From Carallia brachiata (Eukaryota > Streptophyta > Magnoliopsida > Malpighiales > Rhizophoraceae), in NCBI GenBank assembly GCA_021464245.1, contig JADCRB010000099.1, forward strand, positions 124,001-188,000: a stretch of 64,000 nucleotides of DNA, in the 5' to 3' direction. A model generated the notes under the pieces. The model did no database searches. It was not told the DNA's origin and worked only from the letters and a program-made list of their open reading frames with translations. Every line of letters begins with the position of its first letter. Positions within the stretch are counted from its first letter, which is position 1. This document shows positions 36,535-48,406 of the stretch, piece after piece. Made by a program: the position numbers and the translations under genes.

Positions 36535-39500
36535 CTACAGTGACAGGCTTCCGAACTGCTTGTTCCATTCTTCATACAATCCTAGTTCATTCAAAGAGAC
36601 AGAGGGTCTCACCTCTTGAAGCGCATTTTCAAAATCCTGTAAAGTCAAAAGGAAAGCAATTAGATATGGGTAACTGATGGACAACTTCTGCGCTCACATT
36701 GTTTGTTGATATTGGAAAATTAGCTTGGGCACAAGCAATTGTTCAAGGTCCACTATCATCATATACCTGAAGAGAAACTGACCGCATATCCTCTTTCTTC
36801 AGCTTTGTAATTTCTGTACCCTCTCTCAGAGCTTCTCTGAGCGGACCCATGGATGCATCTTTCACTAAATTTTTCATGTCTGACCCAGAATATCCTATGA
36901 AAAATCCAAATCCAGGAAAAGGTTTATCATAGACACAATATCAGACAGAATATCTTTCAAAAAATTCAGGTCAAAATGTAGAAACTGTATACCTTCAGTC
37001 AGGCTGCATATGGTATTGATGTCGTCTGTTGAAAGCTTAAACAATCCATCCTTCTCTAAGAGGTTACGCACAATCCAGGCTCTGGCTTCTTCATCCCAGT
37101 CACCAGCAAGTAAACCACTGGGGTTATACTTATCCATTTGAGTAAAGAAACATGAAAAGATGAATATGTGAATTGTACCTAATGAAGGGAGGGGGATGTA
37201 AAGTCTCTTGGTAAGTCGCCTACGTGCTGCCTCATCAAGTTCTTGGGGGCGATTTGTTGCTCCTGATGACACATTTAGTAGTAAAACTCTTTTTTTGTGG
37301 GTTGGGGTGGGGGGGGGGGAGGGGGCGGGGGTTGCAGTGGTGTTCTTGGTTGATCTGATTGTGGATTTGAACAAATGTAAACTTCAAATAATTTGCTAAA
37401 AATGAAATGCCATGGAAATGCAGCAGGAGTTGCAAAAAAAAAAAAAACAGAATTAAGGTTTGAAACAACACAAAAAAAGGTTTAAACATCACCTATCAGA
37501 AGAATTTGCTCACTGCCACTGTCAAAGCCTTCCATCTCAATCAGGAATTGGGTTTTGAGTCGTCTACTTGATTCATGTTCACCTTCTGACTTACGCTGTG
37601 CAACCATATAGAGTTTAAGGTGCTACACCTTATGCACATGGAATCATAGGTATTGAGTACAAAAAGAAATTTAAAGGGGTACTTTTAAATTCCATAGATT
37701 GCAAGAGGTGACCATGCAGTAGATTGGTAGCTAATAGATAAAAGGTACAACATACGAGTCAGAATATTTACCTGGGACAGAAGCGAATCTATTTCATCAA
37801 CAAAAATGACTGCAGGCTGACGACAACTGGCAACACCAAACAGGGCTCGAACCAACTTTTCACCTTCACCAATCTTGCATTAAATGTGGAAAATATTGAG
37901 AGCCTATAACAAGTAACATTGCAGGACATAAACTATATGCAAGTAGAATTATCTATATTGCTCCATCCTCTCGTTTCCTTGGTGCATATTACCTCAATTC
38001 TGACAGCTAAGTTGATATAAAGACTTGGGTATGCCTTGGGGACGCACATCTTTCTTTGAGTTATTATCTTTTCTTGCTTACTCTATCTTTTCCTGAGTGG
38101 GGTACGTAGTAGGGGAAAGGAATAGAAGTTGGGTAGACAAGTGAACATGATATGGCCCGTGGCAACTTGTGAAGTAGAAACAGAATCACCAGACGCGGAG
38201 GATGGAGGGGGACAAAGATGAGAGTTCTTGCAGAGTTGGAGGAGCATAAGAGATAGTGTAAACATTTAACATGAAATACTTTCACACTTGGAGACCAAAA
38301 CAGAGAATAATCTGATGGGAAAAGACTTATTTTTAGACCAAGTCAAATGGTTTAAACTCACAGTGATTGGAACTCATTTCAACGGAGGATTTCAAAATAT
38401 GGCAACTACAACATAAACTTTACATAGGTCGGAAGTCTAGGGAGAGAAAGATCCACAAGACTAAATCATTACATACCCACTTGCTTGTTAATGAGCTGGC
38501 TGATATGTAGAAAAAGGTCGCCTTGGCCTCTCCAGCTATTGCTTTGCCAATCATTGTTTTCCCTGTTCCCTGAACAAAAAAAGAAATGTACTGAGATAGA
38601 TAAATAAATTGGTACCTGGTGGCAATTCCCATATTTTCATCAAGATTCAGTAAATACCGGTGGACCAAAGAGAAGAAGACCCCTTCCTGGAGAACGACAA
38701 CCTTTAAATATGTCAGGGCGTAATAAAGGCCAAATGACCATCTCCGTCACACATTTTTTAGCATGCTCCAAGCCAGCTACAGCAATGGCAAGCAAGAAGC
38801 TTCCATCAGAATATCGTAGATTATAAATGGTAATGGCAACTGGATTGCAACAAGAAGTTTGCTATTATGGTACCAATGTCATCCCATCTGACATTAGGAT
38901 CTCTGTCCATAATCTCATTACTGACGTGCTCAATGAGACGAGGTTCCAGATTCCTCAACTTTTCAGGAATTTCACCATCAGGACCACATAACATTTCCAG
39001 ACTTGATGAAACAGAGAACATGTTAAACAATCAGTACAATAAATAAACTGTAAAACTGAAGAAAGAAAAGAGCAGGAATGGCAACAACTATTACAAACAG
39101 GACCACACAATTAAGGAAAAAAAAAATGATAGAAAGGCTATAAGTGTATGTGTTGTGTAGTCCACAACAAAAGACAAAAAGGCGGTGCACTGCAGATGTA
39201 CATGCTGTGCAAGGACATTACAATTGATTGACAGTAACACATCATTATGGTACTAAATTAGCTACTTACAGGGTTCTGTAAAAGTTTGAATCAGAAAACC
39301 TAGTCCTTGTAATTTACTACAGAGGACATACAGAGAACTCTGAACCAAACCTTTTTCTGTAGACTTCTTACTTAACTAATGGTGTATTTTTTGGCTTCAA
39401 GCAGTAATCAGGAAATCAAGGCTTCACTTCTGATATCATAAAATCATAATTGCAGAACTCACCATCTTCTTGTTGAGTCATCCAATGCATCGTCACTCTT

Positions 39501-41513
39501 TCCTGCAACTCGTGTAGTCATACTTCCAGCATTGCTTCCATTTGATCTTATAGGAGGAACAAAATTGCCACGAATGCCACGACGTGAAGAACCATACGAT
39601 CTCATCCCATAGCCCCTGTTTGTGTTTTCGATTTGTGGGGAGGAAGATCCATTCGGTGATCCTGCCAACCCTCTTCTTTGCCTTGCATCCATTTCCTATG
39701 ATACACCAAAATCATCTTTAGAAATGTAAAATAATAAAAAGAAGATGAAAGCACATTAAAGTTTCAAAATAGTGAAGATAACTCCAACAAAGTAGTATTA
39801 GTGCAAAACAGATGCAACCCTAACCTTATATCTCCTTGTCAAACAAACTTCCAAACAGATATGCACGATACGCACCCTAGTCTAACTCTAACCTTATATA
39901 AAGCTCATTGAGATTGTTATACTACAGGTGGTAAGTAAATTTTTTAGATATCATTCCTACCGTTTAGAACAGCCGAGTTCCTAAGCTGATCCTTACTTCT
40001 AGAGAATCTATATTCAGATTCATGTTTCTAGGGGATAGAAAGTTTTATCAATCATTTTTACCTGCTTCAAAACTGTAGCTAAGGTAAGGAAGAATTTGTA
40101 CACACATCAAGATCAGGCAACAATATAGCACTGAAATATCTTAGATTGAACCTTAGCTCGGAAAAAAGACAGAATTGAAAACAGAGTTATAATTAGTGAG
40201 TGAATGTACCATTTTTGCTCTTGCAGTTACAAACCCATTGCCAGAAAGCTCTGCATTTGTTTCTTCGTCATTTGATGGTGATTTTGTCGGGTCAGTTCTG
40301 GGGCTATTCATTTCGGCAAGTGAACGCTTTGACCCCAATGCATTCACATAACCTCTCTTTTCCTCATCCAGTTTTATATAAGTAGAAAGACCACGACCCA
40401 TAGGATGATTGTAATAAGAATGAGTGTTCTCTACAATCACACAGTCCTCAGAGGTGCCACTTTTGGAGCTCGAAGAAGTCCTTTGCAAGCCATAATTTGC
40501 ATTCTCGATGCTGTTTCCATACAAGGATGTTAGCTTTGCCTGTGTCATGACATTTGCTGTCTTGTAGTCAAACTTGTGCTGCCCATCCAATCGGTCTCCC
40601 TGAAGGAAAGTCAAATTTTTGGTTGATGAAGCAACCATCTCAAAATTTCATAGCATATGATGAATATTCGAGTATGAAATACCGGGATAGACTGTAGACC
40701 GCTATGTTGGACATCATGAAAAACAAAACTATTATCGTAAGAACACTGAATTCTCATTTGGTGTAGACAGGAAGAAAAATATGCACTTCATACCGGTTCA
40801 TCCAAGGACTTTATACCGTGCTGCTGAAGAAGAGCCTGAAAGTACTTGGACTGCTTGATGGTTGCCAGTTTGGATATCTACATTCTTGCCGAAAATCTTC
40901 CAGCAGCTCTGTCTGCCTGTTGAAATGCTCGCCTAATCATACCGGATGAAACATTTTTCATTATTGTTCAACCAAAGAAAAAGACGCCCGCCCGCACGGA
41001 CATAAATGAAAATGATGTTGCAAAATCCAATTAAAATTTGGCTTAAATAACAAAGCAATTAAAGATTGTCTACTTGAGATCGGACAGCAGCAGAAATCAG
41101 CGACAAACCAGGCTATCGTTGAAGAGGACATCCAAAGAAAAAATTCGATCGCATTCCATAACCATAAATTAACCCTAAGAGATAATCGATTGCGGAAGGC
41201 AAATTCAAAAAAAAAAAAAAAGAAAAAGAAAATAGAGAGAGAGAATACCGGTCAGAGTCGGGAAGGAGAGATCGGTGAGCGGAGCGAAGCTTGGAGAGGG
41301 CCGGAGGCGGATGGGGCGAGTGAGTGCCTGATCCAGGTGGCTGAGGGATTGGGAGTCGATGAAGCCGAGGAGGCGGAGGGAGAGGATATATGCAGCGGAG
41401 AAGTCTCCCCTTTGGAGAGCCAAGTCGGCGCCGAACTGCAGCGAGTGGAGGCGATTGAGGTTGTCCTCCACCTTCCTTCTCCAACACACCCCTGACTCTC
41501 CAGATTCCTCCAT
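36535..41513 (-). CDS. FIGL1: FIDGETIN-LIKE 1 AAA-ATPase, 13 exons, frame breaks in exons 1-2
   Basis: Exons (minus): 41513-41249, 40932-40794, 40599-40210, 39695-39463, 39001-38874, 38776-38658, 38569-38477, 37873-37772, 37595-37493, 37262-37179, 37088-36993, 36894-36767, 36636-36535; about 661 aa once four missing bases are allowed. FIGL1 is a meiotic AAA-ATPase that limits crossovers by disassembling RAD51/DMC1 strand-invasion intermediates. Parts seen: helical N-terminus ([20 protein letters not shown]), disordered middle, the block [20 protein letters not shown], Walker A GPPGTGKT (about residue 424), Walker B VIFVDEID, sensor and Arg-finger region [18 protein letters not shown], and Vps4-type C-terminus [12 protein letters not shown]. 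Exon 1 lacks a G near 41301; exon 2 lacks an A near 40898 and two bases near 40873, leaving an in-frame stop between them. The C-terminal eleven exons are intact. Confidence 0.92.
37303..37333 (+). repeat. G-run tract in FIGL1 intron
   Basis: Four or more G-runs of 4-10 bases occur within about 35 bases on the plus strand, which is the C-rich (sense) side for the minus-strand gene. It lies in the intron between exons 9 and 10. Such a tract can form a G-quadruplex on the template strand. Confidence 0.5.
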
Positions 41514-41577
41514 TTTCTTTCCTAGGCGCTTCTCCAAGCAGAAGTAGAAGAAAAAGCGGAAGAGGGAGGAGCTTTGT

Positions 41578-41585
41578 TTTCCCGC
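41578..41585 (+). promoter_or_regulatory. E2F-type site upstream of FIGL1
   Basis: TTTCCCGC is a canonical plant E2F octamer (WTTSSCSS) and lies 65 bp upstream of the FIGL1 ATG (the gene runs on the minus strand). Position and match make it a reasonable cell-cycle element; no direct evidence of binding. Confidence 0.45.
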
Positions 41586-43231
41586 TAAATTTTTATTTGG
41601 AATTTTGGATTGGCATTGATGCTCACTTTTTTCCCTCGTTTTCCATCCTCCCATACATAATAGAAAGAAAGAATCTACAAAGTGGCCAATTTTTCAATTC
41701 AAACGGGCTGTATAAATTCTAAATTCACTGATGCTTGCACCAAAAAAAGCAATTTTTCACTTTTTTCACCAAAAAAAAAAAAGTTAAAATAATGTGTTTT
41801 TAGAACAATTTACTGAAATAATGCTTTTTTTTTTTTTAGTCAGAAAGTAATCGCAAGAAATCGCCACATGAAATGATGAAAATATAGTTTGCCACAATTA
41901 AATTATTTTATTTGCATGATAGCAATTATATTTTCATACAACAAGCCTCCTCGTATGTGGCATCCAAATATATGAAGAGAAGAAAGCAGTTTAAAAAGAC
42001 CTCAATCATAGTTCTGGATAATCGGAAACAATAACCTCCAACTAAGTAAATTGAAGTTTAAAACCAGGACCCTCCCTCCCTCGTCTCCCTACCATCTACA
42101 ATGACATTACCATCTCTTTTACAAATAAAATAAAAAAAAAAAAAAGAGTTTGAATAAACCACTGTGAGTTTACGGTAAGAAGAATAAAGGTAAGTTTGGA
42201 AAAATTGCTTCAGGACCGCTTTATTTGCCTTAATCATGGCTCCTTAATTAAACCTAGTCAATTGCCAAACCATTTCTTTTAAATATATTTTAACAACGGT
42301 TTCATTAATATTTATTATTTAATTAAAAATTTCAATATCTATTAGCTGTGTTAAATTTTTAAGAAAGGTTACGGAGACGAAGCAAGCGAGCGAAGCGAAC
42401 TCTATTCTATAAGATCTTGCAATCAAAACTAATTAATAACAACAGCAAACAAGAATTTGGGAAGATCGTCAAGAAGAGCACAACTAAGATGTCATGTCCA
42501 ACATTGCATTGCACATCCGGAAGATAATTGGAACCATTACAGACAAATAAGAAATTAACTCTAAATAAAACAGCTACGACCCCAAGCACCAGTCATTCCT
42601 CTCGTCTTGTGTGGCGTTTCTCTCGTTCATTCATAGCCCATAGGACTGCCAAACGATGTAAAAGTTATGAAACCCACTTCGTTTTCTAAAAGGCACGCCG
42701 AGTGCGAGGAAGATTTACTAAATAAGCATAAATAAGCTACTGAGCAATTTCTGTTGTTTTACAAAGGAGGACTATTCCTGCACTGTCATTAACGCGATAA
42801 TAATATGATAACCTGTAGCTCGGGTAACTTCCATATATGGATGCCCGAAATTTACAGATGCTAACCAAAAGCAACGAATGACAGCAACTCCACTCAGTCA
42901 TGTGCTTCCGGGAACATCACCACCTGCTGCTGGCTTGCGATTCAAGTAACGAATAACAGCATCTTCAACCCTGCCCAGTCATCACACAATAATGAATGAG
43001 AACTACACATTTTTATGAGCAGTTGCATACCCTTCAAATAAGTTTATTAGACCTCAAACCCCCTCGCCCTTCATCGGCATACTCAAAATGTCGCTTCCTC
43101 TTCTGCCTTAAGCCAAGCAAACACTTACAAGAATACATGAATTACGAACTATGGTAATCATGACGCATATCTAGAGCTGTTTGTTGGGAAATGTCATAGC
43201 TACAACAAATCCGGGTACCAAACAAAAACCG

Positions 43232-43233
<2 letters not shown>

Positions 43234-43266
<33 letters not shown>
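43234..43266. repeat. (GA)n microsatellite
   Basis: About sixteen uninterrupted GA units lie in the 3' flank of the SWP73 gene. Confidence 0.9.
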
Positions 43267-43270
<4 letters not shown>

Positions 43271-43459
43271 TCAGAAAGGGTAACTCGAAGTAGGAATAAT
43301 GATCAAGCAGCCGCATCACTTTTAGGAATAACCGAACTAGATGAACAATTTCTGTCACTTAATTCCTACTGTGAACATTGGAATCAATTCACTTGGGACA
43401 CCAGACACCATGTTTCAAAATGGTAAATTAAGAACCACAGAGAAATAATCAAGAAAACT

Positions 43460-45076
43460 TTATAGAAGGGCAAGTTGAGCATACCAGGGCTGGCTGAAGA
43501 AATCTGATCGGCGCTCTTTCTCAGCACTTCTACTAGCTTCTCCAGTTACAAGCTTCAAATCCCTGCTTTGCGATTCAATCAGAGCATTGATAAATTCCAC
43601 AGGGGATTGGCTGAATCCAAGAAAGAATGCTCGCCTCCGCCGATGTTCATGAATTTTTCTTATTGCAGTGCATATTGCTTCGTCACAGGCATCAATCTCT
43701 TTGTTCTTCTCTGCGTTGGCCAACAAAGCGGACAATTCCCTCTGTATGGGAAAGGGCACATCCACCAACACATCATAGCAGGCAGTTCCAGCTGGACTAT
43801 TCCCTGACAGTTTAATCTTATGCTCCAAATGGATTGGTTGGGGCGGAGACAAATGCGGTGATATCCTTTGTGAAACCAGGGTAAACTTCATTTTTGCTTC
43901 TCCAAAAACTTTTTGAAGAGGTGGATCACAATTAAAAACAGAAGGATCATCTGGGTTCTGCAGTTTCCTAGCCTTCACATAATGCCAAATAGCAGCGATT
44001 ATTCTTGGGCGCGTATCAACTTCAACACCCAAAACTTCCATCAATGCTGGAGACAGCTTAAATTTCTCAGGCACATAATTCATTTCCAACCGTATATTGA
44101 CAGAGAACTCTTTGTCCCCCTTCCTCTTCACTTCAAAACCCTCCTGAGGCGCAGGTGATCGAGCTTGTTCCCATACGATCATATGGTTGTCAGGATAGAG
44201 TCGCTGCTCCAATGAAATGGTCACTCTCTTGAAAAAAGATGAGAACTTCGGGTACAAGGGGTTTGATTTATGAACTACCCCAGGCTGGTCAGGGTCTATT
44301 CCATCCTCCAGGATTCTTCCAACAATCTTAAGAGTCCAACTTGGGGGCTCAGCATTCGGCTTTGTGGGGATAGTTTTAATCTGATTGGCAAAAGTATTGA
44401 AAACATAGATTCGAAGTGTTTTCTGGACACAAGGAGGGTTCTTAAGGGCCTCCTGGATGTCAACTTTCTTTCTAGCTAGTGCAGCATCAACATGAGCCTC
44501 AAACTCAAGAAGTTGAGTGTACAGAGCAGATTCAGGTAAAATTGATGCCACCCTATCTTGTAGCTGCTTCTCAGGAGGCTTTTGCTTCTTCCTACGAGCA
44601 GCAGGATCCATAGTTTTCAATGGAGAAACCATGTTTGGCAGGGGAACACTAGGAGGCCGCACTGGAGGCCTTTGAGGAAGCCGCTTTGCACTTGCATTAC
44701 CAGGGGTTGAAAATGAGGGGGAAGAGGAACCTAAGTTGGCTATGCCGGCATTCTGATTCTGGCCAATAGAAATCCCTTGCCCATGTAATTGTGCTTGGTA
44801 TTGAGCATGAGCTGCTTGAACCTGTGCAGCATGAACCGCATGGGCTTGTGCTTGAGCATGAGCCTGCTGTGCTTTGAATTGTGCTTGAGCAGCAGCCTGT
44901 GCTTGGGCTTGGGACAGCTGAAACTGACTGGGGAATCCAGCACCAATTTGTGCCTGGGCTTGTGACTGTGAAAATGGTGAATTTGTAGGCATTGATTGAT
45001 TGACCATCCCGACATTGCCAAATGGTGATGAAGACTGTCCGAGGCTTTTAGGTGGGTTATTATTGTTAACAGACAT
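43460..45076 (-). CDS. SWP73: SWI/SNF complex subunit SWP73 (BAF60-type, SWIB domain), intronless CDS
   Basis: A single uninterrupted frame of 538 aa. I chose the ATG at 45076 ([13 protein letters not shown]); the longer open stretch upstream starts with TTG. The first 130 residues are Gln/Ala-rich ([18 protein letters not shown]), followed by a Pro-rich linker, then the conserved body [23 protein letters not shown] and [19 protein letters not shown]. The SWIB/MDM2 domain spans about residues 335-405 ([20 protein letters not shown] to [12 protein letters not shown]). The C-terminus [13 protein letters not shown] is diagnostic of the family. SWP73 is a core accessory subunit of BRM- and SYD-class chromatin remodellers in the nucleus. 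Arabidopsis has two, At3g01890 and At5g14170 (from memory). An intronless coding region is usual for this family. Unlike several neighbours the frame is fully intact. Confidence 0.96.
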   Translation of the reverse strand: MSVNNNNPPKSLGQSSSPFGNVGMVNQSMPTNSPFSQSQAQAQIGAGFPSQFQLSQAQAQAAAQAQFKAQQAHAQAQAHAVHAAQVQAAHAQYQAQLHGQGISIGQNQNAGIANLGSSSPSFSTPGNASAKRLPQRPPVRPPSVPLPNMVSPLKTMDPAARRKKQKPPEKQLQDRVASILPESALYTQLLEFEAHVDAALARKKVDIQEALKNPPCVQKTLRIYVFNTFANQIKTIPTKPNAEPPSWTLKIVGRILEDGIDPDQPGVVHKSNPLYPKFSSFFKRVTISLEQRLYPDNHMIVWEQARSPAPQEGFEVKRKGDKEFSVNIRLEMNYVPEKFKLSPALMEVLGVEVDTRPRIIAAIWHYVKARKLQNPDDPSVFNCDPPLQKVFGEAKMKFTLVSQRISPHLSPPQPIHLEHKIKLSGNSPAGTACYDVLVDVPFPIQRELSALLANAEKNKEIDACDEAICTAIRKIHEHRRRRAFFLGFSQSPVEFINALIESQSRDLKLVTGEASRSAEKERRSDFFSQPWYAQLALL

Positions 45077-47098
45077 AGTGACCACCGTCCCTTCACTATC
45101 CAAGTGATTGCTCTACAAAATGATGTAAGCCAGTGAAAATCCAAGCATGCAGGGATTTCACTTATTCATACTCTCTACTCTGTCACCAAACGCTGAAAAG
45201 CAAACCAAAAAGACAAACAGAGAAAAGGAACGTGTGAAAAGCCAAACAATTTTCACCAAAACCCTAAAACCCAATACCCATTTAGGCACAAAAATTCCAG
45301 AAAATCCAAAACTGAAGACAGAAAATCAAATTGAAACCACAACGAATCCTTATAAATTCCAACTAATAGCCCCTTTAAGTCAGAGGATCCAAAACCACCC
45401 CAGACGAGACTATCAGAAGAAGGAAAGTATGTACGCGGAGCACTTTGGGGGGGGGGCAAGGGCGGCGAATTCAATAGTAATATGAGCTAATCCTCAAAGG
45501 GAAAGAAAAAACCTTTCTTGTCACGGAAAGCAAACAGAACCAAAATGTCTGATCTACGGATTTCCCAGGCTTTTTTTCAATGGAAAAACAAAAAAGGAAG
45601 TAAGAAGAGATAAAACGGAACGAAGTGAAAGATCCAAAGAGATGAGATGAGATGAGATGAGACACCTTACCCATTTAAAAGAACTAAGTTATGCGCGTAT
45701 TGGCAGCCCTCTCCTCTTTGCTTTCTCTGCAGCTAACCTCTACGACTGCGATGGAGGAGAGAGAAATGACTCTGCCCCTCCTCTCTCACTCTCTCTCTCT
45801 CTCTCTCTCTCCTAATTTGTTACGTCTACTCTTTTGGACAGCATTTGCTACAGTATTCTGGTTGTATTGGCAAAATCCATCTAACTAACGACTTGTCGTT
45901 CCTCGATGGGCTTCTTTGCTGATATGTATATATATATATATATATATTTATTTGTTTTTTTTTTTTGAGTTAGTAATGTGGACTGTAGTCTGTAGAGCTT
46001 GCTTCAGATTAGGGAGGCCCACTGTCAATCCTGCTAGCCAGGGTGAGGCCCATGTGGTTATGGGCTTAAACATTCTCACTACAATTAATATATTTATTTA
46101 TAGTAGTAGCATTAGATAATTGTTAAATAAATGACAAAATAATAATAATTATTATTATTAAATAGATTTTAAGTATTAGTTCAAGTGTCTATTGATCGAG
46201 GGTGTGGTGGGGATCTCCCTACCACTCATTTCCTCCTTTCTCTTTATATGGATTTAACTATCCTCAAGAACAAATAAATAATAATAATAATTGTTACATA
46301 TCTTAGACCAAAAAAAGATAATTGTTAATATGTGAATTATTTTACTAATCATGACATCACTGATTAATTATTCATCGCTGGATCATTAACCACTAATATT
46401 AGTTAATGTATGTGTTGCGACACATATAGTAGTTATATATAATCGAAAGAATATCCTGTTCCGGACTTAAAAATTGAACAAACGTATACTCGTAGAGCAG
46501 CAAATTTGCAAAACGGAGGGAAAATGGTTACTCCGCAGCTTCCAATTTGGCCTATTAAGTCGAATCAAATGGTCCTTGATTCAGAACTCACACAAGGGAC
46601 GTTACGTGGTATGGGCACGTTGGGGATTTCCCTTGCGTACTACAACAACGAACAACAAAGAATGAATATTTTTGGTACACCGAAAAAAAAAGAAGAATAT
46701 TTTTGGTCCAAATAAAAAACAAACAAACAAAAACAATGAATGCCAACTCTATTGGGCTTAAAAAGCATAAGCAGAGTCCCGCAAATTGGACCCGAGTTTA
46801 TTGACGACAAACATGGCCATACATAATTATTCAAGCAACAACCAAGACCATTAAAATAAAAAACATAATATATATTCAACTTCAAGCAAGGTGCTTTACA
46901 ACATTCCCTACTAGACATCTCAAAGCGCTAGTAGTGGATACGTGCAAGCTTATATATATATTAATTATTGAAACAACTATCAATACTAAATCCAACTTTT
47001 AAACACGAAATTTTTTTTTTTTAGAAATTTAAACACGATATTACTTGTATCAAAAACTCCTTAAATTTTATTGCCTAACAAATGAGAGGTGTTAAAAT
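45077..47098. other. SWP73 leader and spacer
   Basis: Bases 45077 to about 45680 are the SWP73 leader, with a G-run at 45450-45458, a telo-box-like motif and an ATGAG pentanucleotide run at 45641-45662. A CT-rich core-promoter-like patch lies at 45780-45810 and a TA microsatellite at 45925-45948. From 46080 to 46960 the sequence is AT-rich spacer; bases up to 47098 are the F-box gene 3' flank. No gene is supported. Confidence 0.4.
45259..45267. promoter_or_regulatory. telo-box in SWP73 leader
   Basis: AAACCCTAA on the plus strand lies about 180 bp upstream of the SWP73 ATG. This motif is common in promoters and leaders of plant genes active in dividing cells. It is short and supported only by position. 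Confidence 0.35.
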
Positions 47099-48406
47099 TT
47101 AAGCTACCATAACAGAACAGTTCAATATAAAATTACTCAGCCTGTTTCTGCTGCAACCAAGAGGCTTCCATTGCAATTCCTTGCCCTCAGAATCAGGGCA
47201 GCAAGTGTATATAGCCATGCCGTCGCCTGAATAAGAAACCATTGACGTAGAAGCACCAATTACAAGTAGCTCATTTCCCAGAGACTTGAAGGCTACACCC
47301 CATCCTTTGTGAGAATCCGCTCTTACCGGGACTGGCCCTAACTTTCTCCATGTTTTGCTCTTTTTCACGTACACTTTCAGTTCATTTGTGGATGTGTCAA
47401 GTGTATAAAGCTCATTGTTCACAACAGCCACAAGGGGCGGGGATTGGAAGGTAGCAACTGGAGTATCCTCCAATAAGTTTGGGATGAGTTCCCATGTCTT
47501 TTTAGCCTCATCATAAGCTTCTCCGCAAGTAAGGTCTTCTCCCTCGTCGTTTCTTCCTCCTATTACAAAAAACTTGTTATCCATGTAACAACCAGAGCAA
47601 AGCTTCCTTTTCCGAATCATCCTTGGAAGGGGTTCCCATGATTTACTATCTGGATTATATTTCTCCGCAGAATTTAGAACTTCTAAACCAGTTCCAGTAA
47701 CCCCACCTGCTACAAAAGCAAAAGTACCTGAGGAGGCAGAAGCAAACAGACACCTGGGATCAATCATGGAATGGCATTTTCTCCAGCCATTTGTTTCCAA
47801 TTCATATCTCCAAACAGTAAGACCATCAATCTCCCTGCCTGAAACAATAAGATGGGTCCCTGCACAAAGAGATTCTTTGTCTCCAAAGTTAAAACAAGGG
47901 TCAGCAGGTAAGTCTGGAAGCTTCCTTCGAGAACTGAACTGCCGATCAAATGCCCACCAACTCTTGTCCCCGGTTGCAAATATAAACACAGATGATTCTG
48001 TAATCCCAATTTGCCTCCTAATCTTGAATAGCTCACCACTCTTTAAAAGACCAAAAATGCGCTTGTTTACAAATGGAAATTTCCAGTATTCTGATCTTGG
48101 AACCATTGCCAAAATCAGATTTTCTATCTCATCACTGAGAGGGGTTACGTAGGGGTAATCTGCATCCTGAGGTTCTACGCTTGAGGAACCACTAGCCCTG
48201 TCTTTGCTAGTGGAAACCCTCCGCCAGCTTAGGCGTTCTCTTCCATCAGGTTCACAAACACTAATCTTCCTTGGTGGAAGACCATCAGAAGTAGCCCAAT
48301 AATTGTTATCAGAGTCCCCTGCAAGCACACTTTTCTTACAAGTATTATGGCCAGATCTGCACATGCCACCTCTTTCTTCACTACCTATTTCTTTGCCTTT
48401 AGACAT
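47099..48406 (-). CDS. F-box/kelch-repeat protein of the miR2111-target (TML/HOLT) clade
   Basis: A single-exon frame of 435 aa from the ATG at 48406. The F-box lies at about residues 88-125 (PLSDEIENLILAMVPRSEYW, FVNKRIFGLL), followed by a kelch propeller (FAFVAGGVTGTGLEVLNSAE, NKFFVIGGRNDEGED, NNELYTLDTSTNELKVY, NELLVIGAST). Such proteins are substrate adaptors of SCF ubiquitin ligases. The mRNA carries a near-perfect miR2111 site (48156-48176), placing it in the clade of Arabidopsis At3g27150/HOLT and legume TOO MUCH LOVE, which restrains lateral root formation or nodulation and is removed by shoot-derived miR2111. The N-terminal 80 residues are poorly conserved and Ser/Arg-rich. Frame intact. 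The orthology claim rests on the miRNA site plus synteny with GHS1 and CLC-B. Confidence 0.93.
   Translation of the reverse strand: MSKGKEIGSEERGGMCRSGHNTCKKSVLAGDSDNNYWATSDGLPPRKISVCEPDGRERLSWRRVSTSKDRASGSSSVEPQDADYPYVTPLSDEIENLILAMVPRSEYWKFPFVNKRIFGLLKSGELFKIRRQIGITESSVFIFATGDKSWWAFDRQFSSRRKLPDLPADPCFNFGDKESLCAGTHLIVSGREIDGLTVWRYELETNGWRKCHSMIDPRCLFASASSGTFAFVAGGVTGTGLEVLNSAEKYNPDSKSWEPLPRMIRKRKLCSGCYMDNKFFVIGGRNDEGEDLTCGEAYDEAKKTWELIPNLLEDTPVATFQSPPLVAVVNNELYTLDTSTNELKVYVKKSKTWRKLGPVPVRADSHKGWGVAFKSLGNELLVIGASTSMVSYSGDGMAIYTCCPDSEGKELQWKPLGCSRNRLSNFILNCSVMVA
48156..48176 (-). promoter_or_regulatory. miR2111 target site in the F-box mRNA
   Basis: The plus strand here reads TAATCTGCATCCTGAGGTT and then CT; the first 19 bases equal the 5' 19 bases of miR2111 as I remember it, so the minus-strand mRNA pairs perfectly over miRNA positions 1-19, has a G:U at 20 and a mismatch at 21. 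The site falls within codons 77-84, upstream of the F-box. It would allow slicing between positions 10 and 11. Confidence 0.9.

Larger units (their letters stand above)
41514..43459. other. FIGL1 upstream spacer and SWP73 3' flank
   Basis: Bases 41514-41680 are the FIGL1 leader and promoter. A T-run with CAGAAAGTAATCGC after it (41826-41860) resembles another reversed retroposon tail. The rest is AT-rich. Bases from about 42900 are likely 3' UTR of SWP73 and include a GA microsatellite at 43234-43266. No gene is seen. Confidence 0.4.
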
